DNA from: Kribbella pratensis
GTDB taxonomy: Bacteria > Actinomycetota > Actinomycetes > Propionibacteriales > Kribbellaceae
NCBI RefSeq assembly: GCF_004366075.1
Contig: NZ_SODU01000002.1
Span: forward strand, 62,001-126,000
Reading direction: 5' to 3'
Length of the DNA: 64,000 nt
The notes under the pieces were generated by a model, which saw only the letters and a program-made list of their open reading frames with translations, did no database searches and was not told the DNA's origin. Position 1 is the first letter of the stretch. The number at the start of each line of letters is the position of its first letter. Made by a program: the position numbers and the translations under genes. Positions 62,385 through 64,000 of the stretch are shown in pieces.

Positions 62385-64000
62385 TTACTTGGTGCCGAAG
62401 ACCTGGAGTTCGGTCATGTCGGTGAAGCTGCAGCCGCTGGTGGTGCTGCCGGGGCAGGTGGTGGAGAAGTCCGGGACCTGCGGGCTGAGCAACCAGAAGC
62501 GGACGTACTGAACGCCGGTCGCGTTGCCGCTCGGGGTGAGCAGGTTGTACTTGCCCTGGTTGGCGGTGGTGAAGGTGCCCTCCTGAGCGGTCGCCCAGGT
62601 GGTGCCGTCGGCCGAGGTCTCGATCTTGTACTGGCCGGTCGACGCCGTGCCCGAGTCACCGCAGGTGGCCGACGGGTCGACGTTGAAGGAGCTGATGTTG
62701 ACCTTCTCCGGCAGCTTGATGTCGACGTGCTTCGGGACCATCGTGCCCGTCGGCGTGCCGTTGTTGTCGCCGGTGGTGCTGCCCCAGCCGGTGCCCTGCG
62801 CGTTGTCGATCGCACCGCCCGGGCCGCAACCGAAGTCGCTGTAGTCCGGACCGTTGAAGCCGACGACAGACCCGCCGCCGGAGGAGGCGGCCCAGTTGCG
62901 GCGCGGTACGAAGTTCGCCTGAGCGCCGGCGCTGACCTTGACGGGCTGGACGAGCAGCTCGTAGCCCGGAGCGGAGACGACGACCTTCGGGTAGGTACCC
63001 GGCGCAACGCCGGTGATCGTGTACTTGCCGGTCGCGTCGGTCGAGCCCGCGTAGTCACCGGCGTAGCCGGACGAGTGACCGCCGACGTACACGAGCGCGC
63101 CGGCCACCGGGGCACCGGTGTCCTTGTCCTTCACGGTGCCGGTCAGCGAGGTGGTCGCACCTGTCGGCGGCTTGTGGAAGTCCTGCGCAGGGTAGGCGTC
63201 GCCGCCGTCGACGACACCGGCGTACCAGCCCATGCCGCGGTTGGCGAACACGGTCCAGATGATGTCGGCGTTCTTACCGCCGCTGGCGACCAGGTCGGCT
63301 TGGACGATCGCGTTGCGCATGTCGAGCATTGTCGGGTCGGCCGGCGACAGCTCCATCGCGCGGGTGATGATGCTCATCGCGTAGGCGCGACCGAACCGCT
63401 CACGCAGGTCCCACAGGGTCTGGGCCCAGACCTCGCCGGACGAGTGCACCTCCGGACCGCGGGATCCGATGGTCGGGAAGTCGCCGTACGTGTAGCCGCC
63501 CTTGGCACCGTTCGCCTTGACACAGTTCGGGCTCACAGCCTTCACGCGGCAGTCGATCGCCTGGGTGCGGAACAGGTCGCCGTGCGAGACGTACTTGCCC
63601 TCGAGGACCTCACCCGCAGCGGTGGTGTCCTTCTCCAGGCCGTGCGAGACCAGGTAGTCCATCGCGTAGAAGTCGCTCCACGCCTCGCCCATCGAGCCGC
63701 CCTGGATGCTGTTCAGGGTCGAGTTGCCGGTGGCGTCGACGACCAGGCGGTTCGACAGACCGTGTGTGTACTCGTGGTACAGGATGCTGGCGTCGTTGGC
63801 GCCACTGGCCGGGACCCACGGCTCCTGCGCGTCGGACTTGCCCGGCGAGTGCCACAGGTACATCTGCATGGTCGGCGAGGTGCCGTCCGGCGGCGTCGAC
63901 ATGTTCGCGTTGTCGTCGTGGTTGGCGTCGGGTCCTCCGTCCGCACCGGTCGCGGCGCCGTCGAGGGCGTTCAGGTGCACCGGGTCGCCGCCCGCGGCGT
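62385..64000 (-). CDS. Secreted M36 (fungalysin) metalloprotease with Ig-like and discoidin-like tails (N-terminus cut by right edge)
   Basis: The frame is open to the right edge; about the last 537 residues are in the window. The zinc site is HEYTHGLSNRLV with a downstream glutamate in GSMGEAWSDFYAMDYL, diagnostic of family M36. After the catalytic domain comes a carboxypeptidase-regulatory-like beta domain (LTGTVKDKDTGAPVAGALVY) and a C-terminal discoidin-like or F5/8C-like domain (GQYKIETSADGTTWATAQEG). Signal peptide and propeptide would lie outside the window. It degrades proteins outside the cell. Confidence 0.93.
   Translation of the reverse strand, partial: AAGGDPVHLNALDGAATGADGGPDANHDDNANMSTPPDGTSPTMQMYLWHSPGKSDAQEPWVPASGANDASILYHEYTHGLSNRLVVDATGNSTLNSIQGGSMGEAWSDFYAMDYLVSHGLEKDTTAAGEVLEGKYVSHGDLFRTQAIDCRVKAVSPNCVKANGAKGGYTYGDFPTIGSRGPEVHSSGEVWAQTLWDLRERFGRAYAMSIITRAMELSPADPTMLDMRNAIVQADLVASGGKNADIIWTVFANRGMGWYAGVVDGGDAYPAQDFHKPPTGATTSLTGTVKDKDTGAPVAGALVYVGGHSSGYAGDYAGSTDATGKYTITGVAPGTYPKVVVSAPGYELLVQPVKVSAGAQANFVPRRNWAASSGGGSVVGFNGPDYSDFGCGPGGAIDNAQGTGWGSTTGDNNGTPTGTMVPKHVDIKLPEKVNISSFNVDPSATCGDSGTASTGQYKIETSADGTTWATAQEGTFTTANQGKYNLLTPSGNATGVQYVRFWLLSPQVPDFSTTCPGSTTSGCSFTDMTELQVFGTK

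Noticed and set aside
62192..62425. 77-codon plus-strand ORF after the deazaflavin gene
   Set aside because: Product is Gly/Arg/Trp-rich and simply translates the G-run tract; no ribosome site, and it runs into the protease 3' end.

Overview
The window is high-GC DNA packed with short intergenic gaps, frequent GTG starts and 4-base ATGA/GTGA start-stop overlaps. The gene content is that of a soil actinobacterium: HspR-controlled dnaK-grpE-dnaJ-hspR and clpB, an actinobacterial hut pathway through formylglutamate, Cys-free ribosomal protein paralogues, F420/deazaflavin-type and LAL-type regulator genes, and secreted hydrolases. A Kribbella-like member of the Nocardioidales is my best guess, but that is inference from gene style, not a search. 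No phage, plasmid, integrase, transposase, rRNA, tRNA or CRISPR array was seen.

Layout. 0-9.8 kb: an AlkZ-like fragment cut by the left edge, an aldo/keto reductase, two LysR regulators enclosing a pair of small paralogous proteins, a TetR/SDR divergon, a HAD phosphatase, a GntR-GNAT pair and a secreted beta-helix glycosidase. 9.8-18 kb: a MarR-controlled efflux pump, a PLP aminotransferase, an ArsC-like protein, a RibD-type reductase, and a surface stalk protein with a membrane partner. 18-26 kb: the heat-shock block (clpB, then dnaK-grpE-dnaJ-hspR) with three recognisable HAIR operators. 26-28 kb: a solitary AbiEi/DUF559 protein bracketed by two copies of a 77-bp palindromic repeat; a third copy lies at 9.8 kb.

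27.7-40 kb: a complete histidine-utilisation locus on the minus strand, in transcription order hutH, hutU, a four-gene OpuC/ProU-type ABC transporter, an M20 amidohydrolase, hutF, hutI. The transporter probably brings in histidine or urocanate, and the M20 enzyme is the best candidate for the missing N-formylglutamate deformylase. A divergent GNAT, a tiny membrane protein and an IclR regulator follow. 40-43.3 kb: a zinc-starvation cluster (rpmG, a CobW-like protein with a ruined P-loop, rpmE2) around a candidate Zur box, then an aromatic-amino-acid-lyase homologue whose MIO triad and catalytic Tyr are both substituted.

43.3-54 kb: a prenyltransferase-like repeat protein, the kdpFABCDE potassium operon (including the 29-residue kdpF), an acidic hypothetical protein and a PhzF-like isomerase. 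54-64 kb: a secreted TIGR03118-type beta-propeller, a cysteine-dioxygenase-like cupin with an amidohydrolase and a divergent LacI regulator over two perfect operators, a LAL regulator-methyltransferase-deazaflavin protein row, a 414-bp non-coding stretch with direct repeats and a G-run tract, and an M36 metalloprotease cut by the right edge.
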